NCBI RefSeq assembly: GCF_005311025.1
Contig: NZ_CP031747.1
Coordinates: forward strand, 1,116,001 to 1,180,000
Direction: 5' to 3'
From: Alcaligenes faecalis
GTDB taxonomy: Bacteria; Pseudomonadota; Gammaproteobacteria; Burkholderiales; Burkholderiaceae_B
DNA length: 64,000 nucleotides
Position numbers and translations under genes: made by a program. The notes under the pieces were generated by a model. That model did no database searches. It was not told where the DNA came from and worked only from the letters and a program-made list of their open reading frames with translations. This document shows positions 17,729-25,993 of the stretch, in pieces; within the stretch, counting starts at the first letter, position 1; each line of letters opens with the position of its first letter.

Positions 17729-18211
17729 GTGTCTGTTGATATGTTCATGAAAATTGAAGGCGCCAATGGCGAATCCAAAGATTCCAACCACAAGGATTGG
17801 ACCGATATCCAGTCCTTCTCGTGGGGCGCTTCGCAACCCGGCAGCATGAGTTCGGGCGGCGGTGGCGGCCAGGGCAAGGCCAATTTCAACGATCTGCATG
17901 TGGTCGCCCGCATCGACAAGGCCGCCCCTGCCGTGATGAAGCATTGCGCCAGCGGCAAGCACCTGGGCAAGGTGGAGCTGTCGGTGTGCAAGGCCGGTGG
18001 CGAGCAGGTGGAATACTCCAAAATCACCCTGGAAGAAGTGCTGGTGACTTCGGTTCAGCTCAATGCCGAGCGCGATGTGGAAAGCGTAATGGTCAATTAC
18101 TCCTTCCAGGCCGCACGCGTCAAACAGCAGTACTGGGAACAGTCCGACCGCGGCAGCAAAGGTGCTGAAACGCTGGTGGCCTGGGACATCAAGCAAAACA
18201 AAGAAGCCTGA
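17729..18211 (+). CDS. hcp: T6SS tube protein Hcp (TssD)
   Basis: A 160-residue Hcp1-type protein (DMFMKIEGANGESKDSNHKDW; IQSFSWGASQPGSM) that forms hexameric rings stacked as the inner tube. Translation starts with GTG at 17729, 6 nt after AAGGAG. The gene lies between tssC and tssE, as in the Pseudomonas H1-type and Burkholderia order. The C-terminus (AWDIKQNKEA) is short and has no fused effector domain. Confidence 0.96.
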   Translation: MSVDMFMKIEGANGESKDSNHKDWTDIQSFSWGASQPGSMSSGGGGGQGKANFNDLHVVARIDKAAPAVMKHCASGKHLGKVELSVCKAGGEQVEYSKITLEEVLVTSVQLNAERDVESVMVNYSFQAARVKQQYWEQSDRGSKGAETLVAWDIKQNKEA

Positions 18212-18240
18212 TCGGGCTTGGGTTTTCAGGCAGGGCCGCT

Positions 18241-18783
18241 ATGGACCGCTTTCGCTTACCGGGACGCCGCGGGGCCGCGCTGATGCGCGGTCAGGCGGAT
18301 CGCTTGCAACCTTGTCTGCTGGACAGGCTGACCGACGAGCGGCCCGATCAAACCTGGGAGCCTCCTCAGCCCATGAGCCAGTACCAGATGCGTCAGGCAG
18401 TATTGCGCGATCTGGGCCATTTGCTCAACACGCCCAATCAGGGGGCCACCCCCTTGATGCAGGCCTTGGCTCATGTGCGCCGCTCCTGCCTGAACTACGG
18501 CATGAGCCCGCTGGCGGGCAAGACCATGAGCGAGGTGGAGTGGCTGGATGTGGAAGAAGCGCTGCGTACCGCCATCCTGCATTTCGAGCCTCGCATTTTG
18601 CCCGATACCTTGCAGGTGCATTGTCTGGATCACAGGGCTCAGCGTGATTTGCATAACGTCTTGAGCTTGCGTATTCAGGGCCATGTCTGGTGCGAGCCGT
18701 ATCCGCAGGAATTCTTGCTGCGCACCAGTATTGATCTGGAAAGCGGGCAGTTGGACCTTGAAGAGAGTTACGCGTCGGGATGA
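18241..18783 (+). CDS. tssE: T6SS baseplate protein TssE (gp25-like)
   Basis: A 180-residue member of the GpW/gp25 lysozyme-like baseplate family. The LQPCLLDRLTDERP motif near the N-terminus and the central LRDLGHLLNTPN...LNYGMSPL are typical. It is the baseplate wedge component that starts sheath growth. The stop overlaps the tssF start as ATGA. Confidence 0.92.
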   Translation: MDRFRLPGRRGAALMRGQADRLQPCLLDRLTDERPDQTWEPPQPMSQYQMRQAVLRDLGHLLNTPNQGATPLMQALAHVRRSCLNYGMSPLAGKTMSEVEWLDVEEALRTAILHFEPRILPDTLQVHCLDHRAQRDLHNVLSLRIQGHVWCEPYPQEFLLRTSIDLESGQLDLEESYASG

Positions 18784-20666
18784 ATCCGGAGCTGCTGCAT
18801 TACTACAACCGTGAATTGGCTTACCTGCGCGAGCTAGGAGCCGAATTTGCGCAAGCCTACCCCAAAGTGGCGGCCCGTCTGGGCGTGCACGATACGGCGG
18901 TGGCTGACCCCTATGTCGAGCGTCTGCTGGAAGGATTCAGCTTTCTGACTGCTCGCATTCAGATGAAGATGGACGCGGAATTTCCCCGTCTAAGCCAGCA
19001 GTTGCTGGATGTGATTCAACCTTCCTGGTTGATGCCCACCCCCAGTATGGGACTGGTGCAGTTTCGTCCCAGCATGAGCGAAGGTGCTCTGGCCAAAGGT
19101 TTTACCATGCCGCGCCACACCGCCTTGCGCTCCCGTATTCCAGCCGGAGAACAAACCGCCTGCGAGTTTTCTACTTGCCATGCCGTGGACTTGTGGCCCA
19201 TGAGCTTGTCGCAGGTAAGTTTAGGGGATGTGGCGGCTGATCTGCCTCTGGCGGCTTTAGGTAGCCGACAGGCCGCACAAGCCCGTTCGGCCTTGAAACT
19301 GGACTTCACGGTGCATGGCGGTTTGACACTGGAGGAGCTGGCTCTGGATGAGCTTAGCCTGCATCTGGACGGCCCGGAATCTGACAGCAGCTTGCTGCTG
19401 GATGCCTTGCTGCGGCAGGCGTTGGGGGTGTTCATCCAAATGGAGGGCGAGGCCCCACAATTTCTGGCTACGTCTGATTGTCTGACACACGATGGCCTGG
19501 AAGATGATCAAGCCATCTTGCCCATGGTGTCTCACGAGTTCTCCGGCCATCGCTTGCTGCGGGAGTATTTCGCCTTGCCGGGCCGTTTTGCTTTTGTACG
19601 GCTGCGTGGTCTGCAAGCAGCTATCGCCAGAAGACGTGCGCAGGAGCGAAAAAGCCGCCGCTGGAGCCTGCATATTGTCCTTAAGCAGGCTTGGCCCGAT
19701 CTGGCGGCACGCGTTGGCCCTGGCCATGTGCGTTTGTATTGCACACCGGTCGTGAATTTATTTCGTCGACGCAGTGAACGCATGGCCTTGCGCCCTCAGG
19801 CAACAGATCATCATGTGGTCATGGACAGAACGCGTCCCATGGACTTTGAAGTTTGCTTGATGGAGCAAGTGCAAGGACATGGCCGACAGGGAACAGACGA
19901 TGTGCTGTTTCGACCCTTGTATGCCAGCACGGCGCAGGATGCAGGACGCTATGGCAGTTACTACACTGTGCGACGCGAACCGCGTGTCGTGTCTGATACC
20001 CAGAAACGCTGGGGTGGCCGCAGCAGTTATGGCGGTAGCGAAGTGTATTTATCGCTGGTGAATCAGCACGAGCAGTCCGAGTTTTTTGGCATGAATCAGA
20101 TCAGTGTTACGGCCTGGTGCAGCAACCGTGATTTGCCCTTGTTGCTGCCGCGCTCGCCCGAGTCTGACTTCAGCCTGCAAGTCTCGGCGCCCGTAGCCGG
20201 TGTCAGTTTATTGGGTGGTTTGACCCGTCCTCGACCTGCATCAACCGGCGGCCGTCAGGCCTGGGATTTGATTTCACAGATGAGTCTGGCCCAGTTGGGT
20301 GTGGCCCAGTCCGACCCTAAGCAGGCAGCAGGACGCTGGCGTGCCTTGCTGGCCCCGCATGTGGATAGCGCGGATGCCGGTGCCTTGCGTCAGTTGGCTT
20401 CCATTGTGGCGGTGCAGGCGCGGCCTGTGCAGAGGGCCATGCCGGTGCCAGGACCCTTGGTGATGGCGCGTGGCGTGCATTTTGAGGTCACGCTGGACCA
20501 AAGCGGTTTTCCCGGTGGCCGTCCTTTTGTTCTGGCCGCCGTGCTCAGTCGTTATCTGGCCCGTCATGTCAGCCTGAACAGTTTTGTCTCTACCCAGTTT
20601 CTTTCCGAGACAGGGGTGGAACTGGGAGCGTGGGGGCCGCAAGCAGGTACGCGGGCGGTGCTGTGA
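18780..20666 (+). CDS. tssF: T6SS baseplate protein TssF
   Basis: A 628-residue baseplate wedge protein. It begins with the canonical MNPELLHYYNRELAYLRELG, followed by AYPKVAARLGVH and DPYVERLLEGFSFLTARIQ. Further matches include HIVLKQAWPDL and YLSLVNQHE, and near the end RPFVLAAVLSRYLARHVSLNSF. It works in a wedge complex with TssG, TssE and TssK. It overlaps both neighbours (ATGA with tssE, GTGA with tssG). Confidence 0.96.
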   Translation: MNPELLHYYNRELAYLRELGAEFAQAYPKVAARLGVHDTAVADPYVERLLEGFSFLTARIQMKMDAEFPRLSQQLLDVIQPSWLMPTPSMGLVQFRPSMSEGALAKGFTMPRHTALRSRIPAGEQTACEFSTCHAVDLWPMSLSQVSLGDVAADLPLAALGSRQAAQARSALKLDFTVHGGLTLEELALDELSLHLDGPESDSSLLLDALLRQALGVFIQMEGEAPQFLATSDCLTHDGLEDDQAILPMVSHEFSGHRLLREYFALPGRFAFVRLRGLQAAIARRRAQERKSRRWSLHIVLKQAWPDLAARVGPGHVRLYCTPVVNLFRRRSERMALRPQATDHHVVMDRTRPMDFEVCLMEQVQGHGRQGTDDVLFRPLYASTAQDAGRYGSYYTVRREPRVVSDTQKRWGGRSSYGGSEVYLSLVNQHEQSEFFGMNQISVTAWCSNRDLPLLLPRSPESDFSLQVSAPVAGVSLLGGLTRPRPASTGGRQAWDLISQMSLAQLGVAQSDPKQAAGRWRALLAPHVDSADAGALRQLASIVAVQARPVQRAMPVPGPLVMARGVHFEVTLDQSGFPGGRPFVLAAVLSRYLARHVSLNSFVSTQFLSETGVELGAWGPQAGTRAVL

Positions 20667-21706
20667 ACCGGGCCGAGCAGGAGCTGCTAAAGCCTCAGGC
20701 TTCTTTGGAAGAGCTGGGCCGGATCATTCAGCAATGGCCTTATGGCCATGATCTGTTTCGGGTTTTGCGGGCCGTCGATGCCTTGCAAGCCGCCCAGGGC
20801 CAGCCTCGTTTGGGAACCGCGCCTACGCCTCGCCAAGAAAATGTGCGGGTAGGCCAGCCGCCTAGTTTGGCTTTTGCGGCCTCCAGTGTGCAAACCGCTC
20901 GTTGGGACGATGAACAACTGCATCTGGATGTGCAGGGCTTTGGTTTGTGGGGGCCCAATGGCCCTTTGCCGCTGCATATGACGGAGTACTTTTTTCAGCG
21001 CAGTCGTAACTTTGGTGACCGTGCTGGTGTGGCCTTTCTGGACCAGTTTCATCATCGTCTGTTTTTGCTGTTTTTCAGAGCCTGGGCACAAGCGCAGGCA
21101 GTCTGTGACCTGGAACATGACCAGGACGGTTTTACACGCTGGCTGGCCAGCCTGGTCGGAGTCGGGAGCCAGAGCGAATCGGCTCCCATGAGCGACCATG
21201 CGGTCCATTTTCAGGCACCCGCGCTGGCGTCTCAAACCCGTAGTGCGCCTGCTCTGCAATCGCTACTGGCCAGCTATTTCCAATTGCCCGTCAGCATTCA
21301 GCAGAACGTGCCGGTTTGGGTGCCGCTGGATGATCAAACTCAGGTCAGCCTGGGCCGCAGTTGTTCGGGGCTTGGGAAAAATTCCGTTCTGGGTGCACGT
21401 ATTCTGGATGTGCAGCAAACCATACGAATAAGGATTGGCCCTTTGAGTCGGCAGGACTATGGCCGCTTCTTGCCAGGTCGTCCGGCCTGGCGGCAATTGC
21501 GCTATTGCCTGGCTTTGTATCTGGGCTTGGAGTGGTCGGTTCAGTTACAACTGGTGCTGCAAGCCAGCGAGCAGCCTGATCTGGGTTTGGGGGCGGGCTT
21601 GGGCCTGGGTCAGGAAACCTGGCTGGGCTCGCCCGGCACGCAGGACAGAGCGGATCTGTGCCTGTTTCTGGACAGCCGTCCAGATTGGCAAGATCCGCGC
21701 AGCTAA
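20663..21706 (+). CDS. tssG: T6SS baseplate protein TssG
   Basis: A 347-residue TssG. It carries GRIIQQWPYGHDLFRVLRAV at the N-terminus, then GLWGPNGPLPLHMTEYFFQR and FLDQFHHRLFLLFFRAW, all typical. The start is taken as the GTG at 20663, which overlaps the tssF stop as GTGA. A longer start at 20630 would lie inside tssF. It is the last gene of the first structural cluster and converges on the minus-strand FHA gene with a gap of only 3 nt. Confidence 0.92.
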   Translation: MNRAEQELLKPQASLEELGRIIQQWPYGHDLFRVLRAVDALQAAQGQPRLGTAPTPRQENVRVGQPPSLAFAASSVQTARWDDEQLHLDVQGFGLWGPNGPLPLHMTEYFFQRSRNFGDRAGVAFLDQFHHRLFLLFFRAWAQAQAVCDLEHDQDGFTRWLASLVGVGSQSESAPMSDHAVHFQAPALASQTRSAPALQSLLASYFQLPVSIQQNVPVWVPLDDQTQVSLGRSCSGLGKNSVLGARILDVQQTIRIRIGPLSRQDYGRFLPGRPAWRQLRYCLALYLGLEWSVQLQLVLQASEQPDLGLGAGLGLGQETWLGSPGTQDRADLCLFLDSRPDWQDPRS

Positions 21707-21709
21707 GGC

Positions 21710-22300
21710 CTAGGCCTGACGCATTCCCTGCAAAAGATCGAACTCGTTTTCCTTGTCGGACAAGGTGCTGACCCACTCCGGGGCGTGGCCCAACTCTGGC
21801 TGCCAACTGGCTGCCGGAATGGTGCTGTCGGTGCTGGGTGAGCTGGCTGGTTTGGCTGCTGTATCGAAGGGGTGCTTGTCCGAGGGCGCAGGCATGGGAC
21901 CACCGACCGGGACCATGCCGGGAACATGCAGATCTGCGAAAGGATCGGCCGCCGGCGCAGCTGCCAAAGGCGTTTCATCCTGTGTGACAGGGCTGACTCC
22001 CGATTCCACCCGGTAGTGCATTTCCCCCAAGGTCAGGCGGTCCCCATTCTGCAAGGTCTTGACCTGTGCCAGTGCCAACTCGATGCCATTCACGGCGACC
22101 TGACCGTCTGAGCTGGCTCGTTGAATCGTCAGCACATCGTGCTGGCGACGCAGGTAAGACAGCACGGGCGGCGTTTGATTGTTATCGGGCAAAACCAGAT
22201 CAGCCTGAGTCCAGGAACCGCAGACCAGACCGGGTTCAGGAACAGGGCGCGCAGCTCCACCGGACTCTGCTTGCAAACGCCAATCTACAGTTGTGCTCAT
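21710..22300 (-). CDS. FHA-like T6SS-associated protein, degenerate
   Basis: A 196-residue protein. The first 90 residues have the strand pattern of an FHA domain, ending VNGIELALAQVKTLQNGDRLTLGEMHYRV, and a Pro/Ala-rich tail contains DPFADLHVPG. The usual phosphothreonine contacts are poorly kept: the Gly-Arg pair is CGS here, the Ser three residues before His is Arg (RRQH), and only VNG is conserved. It probably represents the TagH/Fha component of this T6SS in a form that may not read phosphorylation. Its start overlaps the TssQ-like gene by 4 bp, so the two form a minus-strand operon inside the plus-strand locus. Confidence 0.75.
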   Translation of the reverse strand: MSTTVDWRLQAESGGAARPVPEPGLVCGSWTQADLVLPDNNQTPPVLSYLRRQHDVLTIQRASSDGQVAVNGIELALAQVKTLQNGDRLTLGEMHYRVESGVSPVTQDETPLAAAPAADPFADLHVPGMVPVGGPMPAPSDKHPFDTAAKPASSPSTDSTIPAASWQPELGHAPEWVSTLSDKENEFDLLQGMRQA

Positions 22301-22686
22301 GGCTGTGCTCCTGCCACTTTTTCATAAACCGGGCCCCAGGTGGGATGACCGCGCTCGGCCTGGGCCAGGGTAAAGCCAGGGTCTACAGCCCGTGCCTGCT
22401 TGAAACGCTCTTCACACAAAAAAGTGTAGTCGCGCACGCAAAAGCTGAAGGCCTGCAGTTTCAAGGCTTCGCTGTATTGATTGGGCGCGGCAGCAGGCAG
22501 GGTGCTGGAGCGGCCTACTTGCCGGATCACGGTGCTGTAGTCACCTTCATTAAAGGCAGAGCGTATTTGCTCCAGTTCAGCTTCGGCAGCCGGGCTGAAA
22601 ACAGCCACTGGCTTGTTCTGGGTTTGGGCGCAGGCTGTCAGTAAAAGGGCCAGAGCCGGAACGATCAGGCGGGCAGGTAAATACAT
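22297..22686 (-). CDS. TssQ-like T6SS-associated lipoprotein
   Basis: A 129-residue lipoprotein. The start MYLPARLIVPALALLLTAC gives a signal peptide with lipobox LTAC (Cys19). The mature part is a small TPR-like helical fold (EAELEQIRSAFNEGDYSTVIRQV; EALKLQAFSFCVRDY; CEERFKQARAVDPGFTLAQAE). This matches the TssQ family described from Burkholderiales T6SS loci. It is expected at the inner leaflet of the outer membrane, near TssJ. It is transcribed divergently from tssJ across a 186-bp shared promoter region. Confidence 0.8.
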   Translation of the reverse strand: MYLPARLIVPALALLLTACAQTQNKPVAVFSPAAEAELEQIRSAFNEGDYSTVIRQVGRSSTLPAAAPNQYSEALKLQAFSFCVRDYTFLCEERFKQARAVDPGFTLAQAERGHPTWGPVYEKVAGAQP

Positions 22687-22872
22687 GGCAGGAAAAAGAA
22701 AAGTTGTACTTGCCCTCAAGACTAGGAAAGGAAAAAGACAGCCACATGACATGACGCGGACGGTTTTGTAAGAGTTGTTGCGCAAGGGTAAGCACCGAAA
22801 CACCCCGTGTCCTTAACAAAGTTGTCGTATTCATGCTTTTAGATGGGGCGCATTGCCATTCAAGGAGACATC

Positions 22873-23376
22873 GTGACCGTTCGCCGATTGCTTCGTTTGT
22901 GCGCGCTGCTGATGCTGGGGTTGCTGGCCTCGTGCGCGTCCACCTCCAGTCGCATGGCCGTGCCCTACGAGATTGTTCTGACTGCGGATGAACAGCTCAA
23001 CCCGGATGCCACGGGTCGGCCTTCCCCGGTACAGGTGTTTGTGTTCGAGCTGCGCTCGGGCAGCACCTTCGAATCCAGGGACTTCTTCGCCCTGCAGTCC
23101 GACCCGCAACAAGCCTTGCAGGCGGATCTGCTCAATGTGGAGCAGATCGTGCTGCGCCCCGGCCAGACCCATACCTTCAAACGGCCAGGCGATTTGCAAG
23201 CCACCGCTGTTGGCGTGGTCGTAGGGTATCGCGACCTGGATGCCAGTGTGTGGCGTGTCCTCTTGCCGCTGCCCGAGTCGCGCACCACCAATATCTACAA
23301 GTTCTGGCAGTCGGCCCCGGATGCCGTCCAGGTCAGCCTGCAATTACGCAAGAACGCCATTCATGTCGTTGATTGA
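22873..23376 (+). CDS. tssJ: T6SS outer-membrane lipoprotein TssJ
   Basis: A 167-residue lipoprotein with signal MTVRRLLRLCALLMLGLL and lipobox LASC. The transthyretin-like beta-sandwich of TssJ follows (PSPVQVFVFELRSGSTFESRDFFALQSDP; GVVVGYRDLDASVWR). It anchors TssM to the outer membrane. It starts with GTG at 22873, 5 nt after AAGGAG. An upstream in-frame start would lack the ribosome site and extend the signal peptide oddly. Confidence 0.93.
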   Translation: MTVRRLLRLCALLMLGLLASCASTSSRMAVPYEIVLTADEQLNPDATGRPSPVQVFVFELRSGSTFESRDFFALQSDPQQALQADLLNVEQIVLRPGQTHTFKRPGDLQATAVGVVVGYRDLDASVWRVLLPLPESRTTNIYKFWQSAPDAVQVSLQLRKNAIHVVD

Positions 23377-23399
23377 TGGGCGTGGAACGGATTATTTCA

Positions 23400-24722
23400 A
23401 TGGATAAAGTCATTTGGACCGAAGGGCTGTTTTTACGGCCTCAGCATTTTCAGCAGATGGAGCGCTATCTGGAGCACTATGCCCACGCCGGAAGGCGGGC
23501 TGCGCAGCCATTTTGCTGGGGCTTTGAAACCTTGAGTCTGGACGAACAGGCCCTGAGTATGGGCAGTGTCGCATTGCGCGAAGCGCGCGGCTTGTTGCCG
23601 GATGGCACGCCCTTTGATTGCAGGCCGGGAGCGATGCAGATTGTGGCCTGGACGGCCCCCGAAGTGGTGCGTCCCGAGCGTCTGATGCTGGTGCTGCCTC
23701 GTCGTCAGGCCGGGCGGGCAGAGATTCAGTTTGATGGGCACAGCTCGCGTCGTTCGCGTTATGTGGTCAGCGAGCAGGATTTGTATGACAGCAGTGGTTT
23801 GTCACCTGAACCGTGCCTGTCGCAACTGGGGCGTTTGCAGCCTGTTTTGCTGCCCGAATCCGAGGTGTATGAAGAAAGTGTTGCCATGCCCGTGGCCCGC
23901 ATTCTGGAGCGCAGACCCGACCGCTCGCTGGTGTTGGACCCGGATTTCATTCCCCCTATCTTATCCATTCAGGCCCATGCCCGGCTAAGTGCTCTAAGCG
24001 CGGATGTGCAGGCTTTACTGCAGGCCCGTGCCCAAGCTCTGGCAGAACGCCTGGGGCCGGGAGGGCGCGGGCAGGGCGATGTGGCCGACTTCATGATGCT
24101 GGAGCTGGTCAATCGCTATCGGGCTGCCTTGTGGGCCATGGAGCAGCGCGTACACGTACATCCTGGCGAGCTGTATCAGGCCTGGATGGAATTATATGGT
24201 GCTTTGGCTACCTACACCCAGGACGGGCGTCAGCCGCTGATCTGGCCTTCCTATCAGCATGACGATCTGGCCCAGTCCTTTTTGCCGCTGGTGCTGGAGT
24301 TGCGCCGTGCTCTGTCCGTGGTCCTGGAACAGCAGGCCGTGTCGATTGCGCTGGAGGACAAGGGGCAGGGCGTACGTCTGGCCCAGATTGCGGATCGTGC
24401 GCTCTTGCGACAAGCGGGTTTTGTATTGGCCGTGCAGGCCGATTTGCCCGCCCAAACCGTGCGGCAGCATTTTGCGGCCCAGGTGAAATTGGGGCCGGTA
24501 GAACGCATCCGCGATCTGGTGCATCTGCAATTGCCGGGCATCGGTTTGCAGCCTTTGTCTGTCGCGCCACGAGCCTTGCCGTATCACGCAGGATTCACCT
24601 ACTTCGAGCTGGAAAAAGGCGGCGAGCTGTGGCGTCAGCTGGAGCAGAACGGCGCATTGGCCCTGCATTTGGCTGGAGACTTTCCCGGCCTGCAACTTGA
24701 GTTTTGGGCGATACGCCGCTGA
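23400..24722 (+). CDS. tssK: T6SS baseplate-membrane connector TssK
   Basis: A 440-residue TssK. The N-terminus MDKVIWTEGLFLRPQHFQQMERYLE is diagnostic, and the C-terminal domain ends YFELEKGGELWRQLEQNGALALHLAG. It links the baseplate to TssL and TssM. The start MDKVIW matches family convention. An ATG at 23376, overlapping the tssJ stop as TGATG, would add eight residues and is an alternative. Confidence 0.96.
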   Translation: MDKVIWTEGLFLRPQHFQQMERYLEHYAHAGRRAAQPFCWGFETLSLDEQALSMGSVALREARGLLPDGTPFDCRPGAMQIVAWTAPEVVRPERLMLVLPRRQAGRAEIQFDGHSSRRSRYVVSEQDLYDSSGLSPEPCLSQLGRLQPVLLPESEVYEESVAMPVARILERRPDRSLVLDPDFIPPILSIQAHARLSALSADVQALLQARAQALAERLGPGGRGQGDVADFMMLELVNRYRAALWAMEQRVHVHPGELYQAWMELYGALATYTQDGRQPLIWPSYQHDDLAQSFLPLVLELRRALSVVLEQQAVSIALEDKGQGVRLAQIADRALLRQAGFVLAVQADLPAQTVRQHFAAQVKLGPVERIRDLVHLQLPGIGLQPLSVAPRALPYHAGFTYFELEKGGELWRQLEQNGALALHLAGDFPGLQLEFWAIRR

Positions 24723-24736
24723 TCCGGAGCATGGCT

Positions 24737-25993
24737 ATGAATGAGACAGTTTCCTGGAGTAACGGCCCGGTCCCGGACGAGCGCCGATCGCGGGCGGATG
24801 CACCGCGTTTTGTTGCGCAGGGGGCCAATCCCCTGTTGGAGGCCGCCAACCCTTTGCTGGTGATGGTGTCCGATATACGCCGCAGCGCCCGACATGCAGA
24901 CCCGGCAGGTCTGCGTGCCAAGCTGGTGGCTGAAATCCGTCAATTTGAGTTGCGCGCCCAGGCCGTGCCCGTGGCCAATGAAACTATTTTGGCGGCTCGT
25001 TATTGCCTGTGCACGACCTTGGATGAGGCGGCCGCGCTAACCCCTTGGGGGCAAGCCGGAGTCTGGTCCTCGCACACCTTGCTGGTCACTTTTCATAATG
25101 AAACCTGGGGCGGGGAGAAGTTCTTTCAGCTTTTGGATAAATTGATGCAAAGCCCGGCAGCGCATTTGCAGTTGCTGGAGCTGATGTACTTTTGCCTGGC
25201 TTTGGGTTTTCAAGGCCGCTATCGCGTGCATGAGCAGGGCACCAGCCAGCTGGAAACCGTGCGCCAACGACTGTACATGAGCTTGCGCCAGTATGGGCAA
25301 ACGGTGCCAGCCGCTCTGTCCCCGCATTGGCGCGACAACCCGGCGCAGAAAGTTGGCAAGCCTTTGCCTGTGCCTATCTGGGTGGCCGTTTGTGTGGCCT
25401 TGCTGCTGTGCTTATTGATGTACCTGGGTGCCAGTCTGTTGCTGAACCGGCAGTCTGATCGGGCTTTCGAGGACATTGTGGCTTTGCGCCTGCCGGCCTT
25501 GCAGACACAGGGCCAACCACCGTCCAATGGCGTTGCGCCGCAGGCACCCTTGGCCTTGGCAGAGCTGCTGGCCCCCGAGGTGGCCGAGGGCCTGCTGACC
25601 GTCCGAGATCAGGCCGATCGCAGCGTCATTATCTTGCGAGGTGACGGTCTGTTCGACTCAGGAGCCGACCAGATCCGTGCGCCGCTGCTCCCTGTCATTG
25701 CTCGTATTGCGGATGCCGTTGAAGCTGCACCGGGCCTGGTACTGGTGGATGGCTATACCGATAACGTCCCCATACGCAGCGTGCGCTTTCCTTCCAATTT
25801 CCATCTTTCGCAGGCACGTGCGGATTCGGTTAAAGCCGTCTTGCAGGAGCGCTTGAGTCAGCCGGAACGTGTACGCGCACAAGGCCGGGCCGATGCTGCG
25901 CCTGTGGCAGACAATGGCACCGCTCAAGGTCGGGCACAGAACCGACGGGTGGAGATCACGATCGTGCCCTTGAGCAAGGAGGCCGGGCAATGA
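24737..25993 (+). CDS. tssL: T6SS inner-membrane protein TssL with OmpA-like peptidoglycan-binding domain
   Basis: A 418-residue evolved TssL. Residues about 30-205 form the cytoplasmic DotU domain (NPLLVMVSDIRR; ARYCLCTTLDEAAALTPWG; WGGEKFFQLLDKLM). One membrane segment sits at about 212-235. A periplasmic OmpA domain follows (VDGYTDNVP; SNFHLSQARADSVKAVL; GRAQNRRVEITI). The OmpA module binds peptidoglycan and anchors the complex. The start at 24737 has GGAG 7 nt upstream; the ATG at 24731 is too close to it. It overlaps tssM by 4 bp. Confidence 0.95.
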   Translation: MNETVSWSNGPVPDERRSRADAPRFVAQGANPLLEAANPLLVMVSDIRRSARHADPAGLRAKLVAEIRQFELRAQAVPVANETILAARYCLCTTLDEAAALTPWGQAGVWSSHTLLVTFHNETWGGEKFFQLLDKLMQSPAAHLQLLELMYFCLALGFQGRYRVHEQGTSQLETVRQRLYMSLRQYGQTVPAALSPHWRDNPAQKVGKPLPVPIWVAVCVALLLCLLMYLGASLLLNRQSDRAFEDIVALRLPALQTQGQPPSNGVAPQAPLALAELLAPEVAEGLLTVRDQADRSVIILRGDGLFDSGADQIRAPLLPVIARIADAVEAAPGLVLVDGYTDNVPIRSVRFPSNFHLSQARADSVKAVLQERLSQPERVRAQGRADAAPVADNGTAQGRAQNRRVEITIVPLSKEAGQ

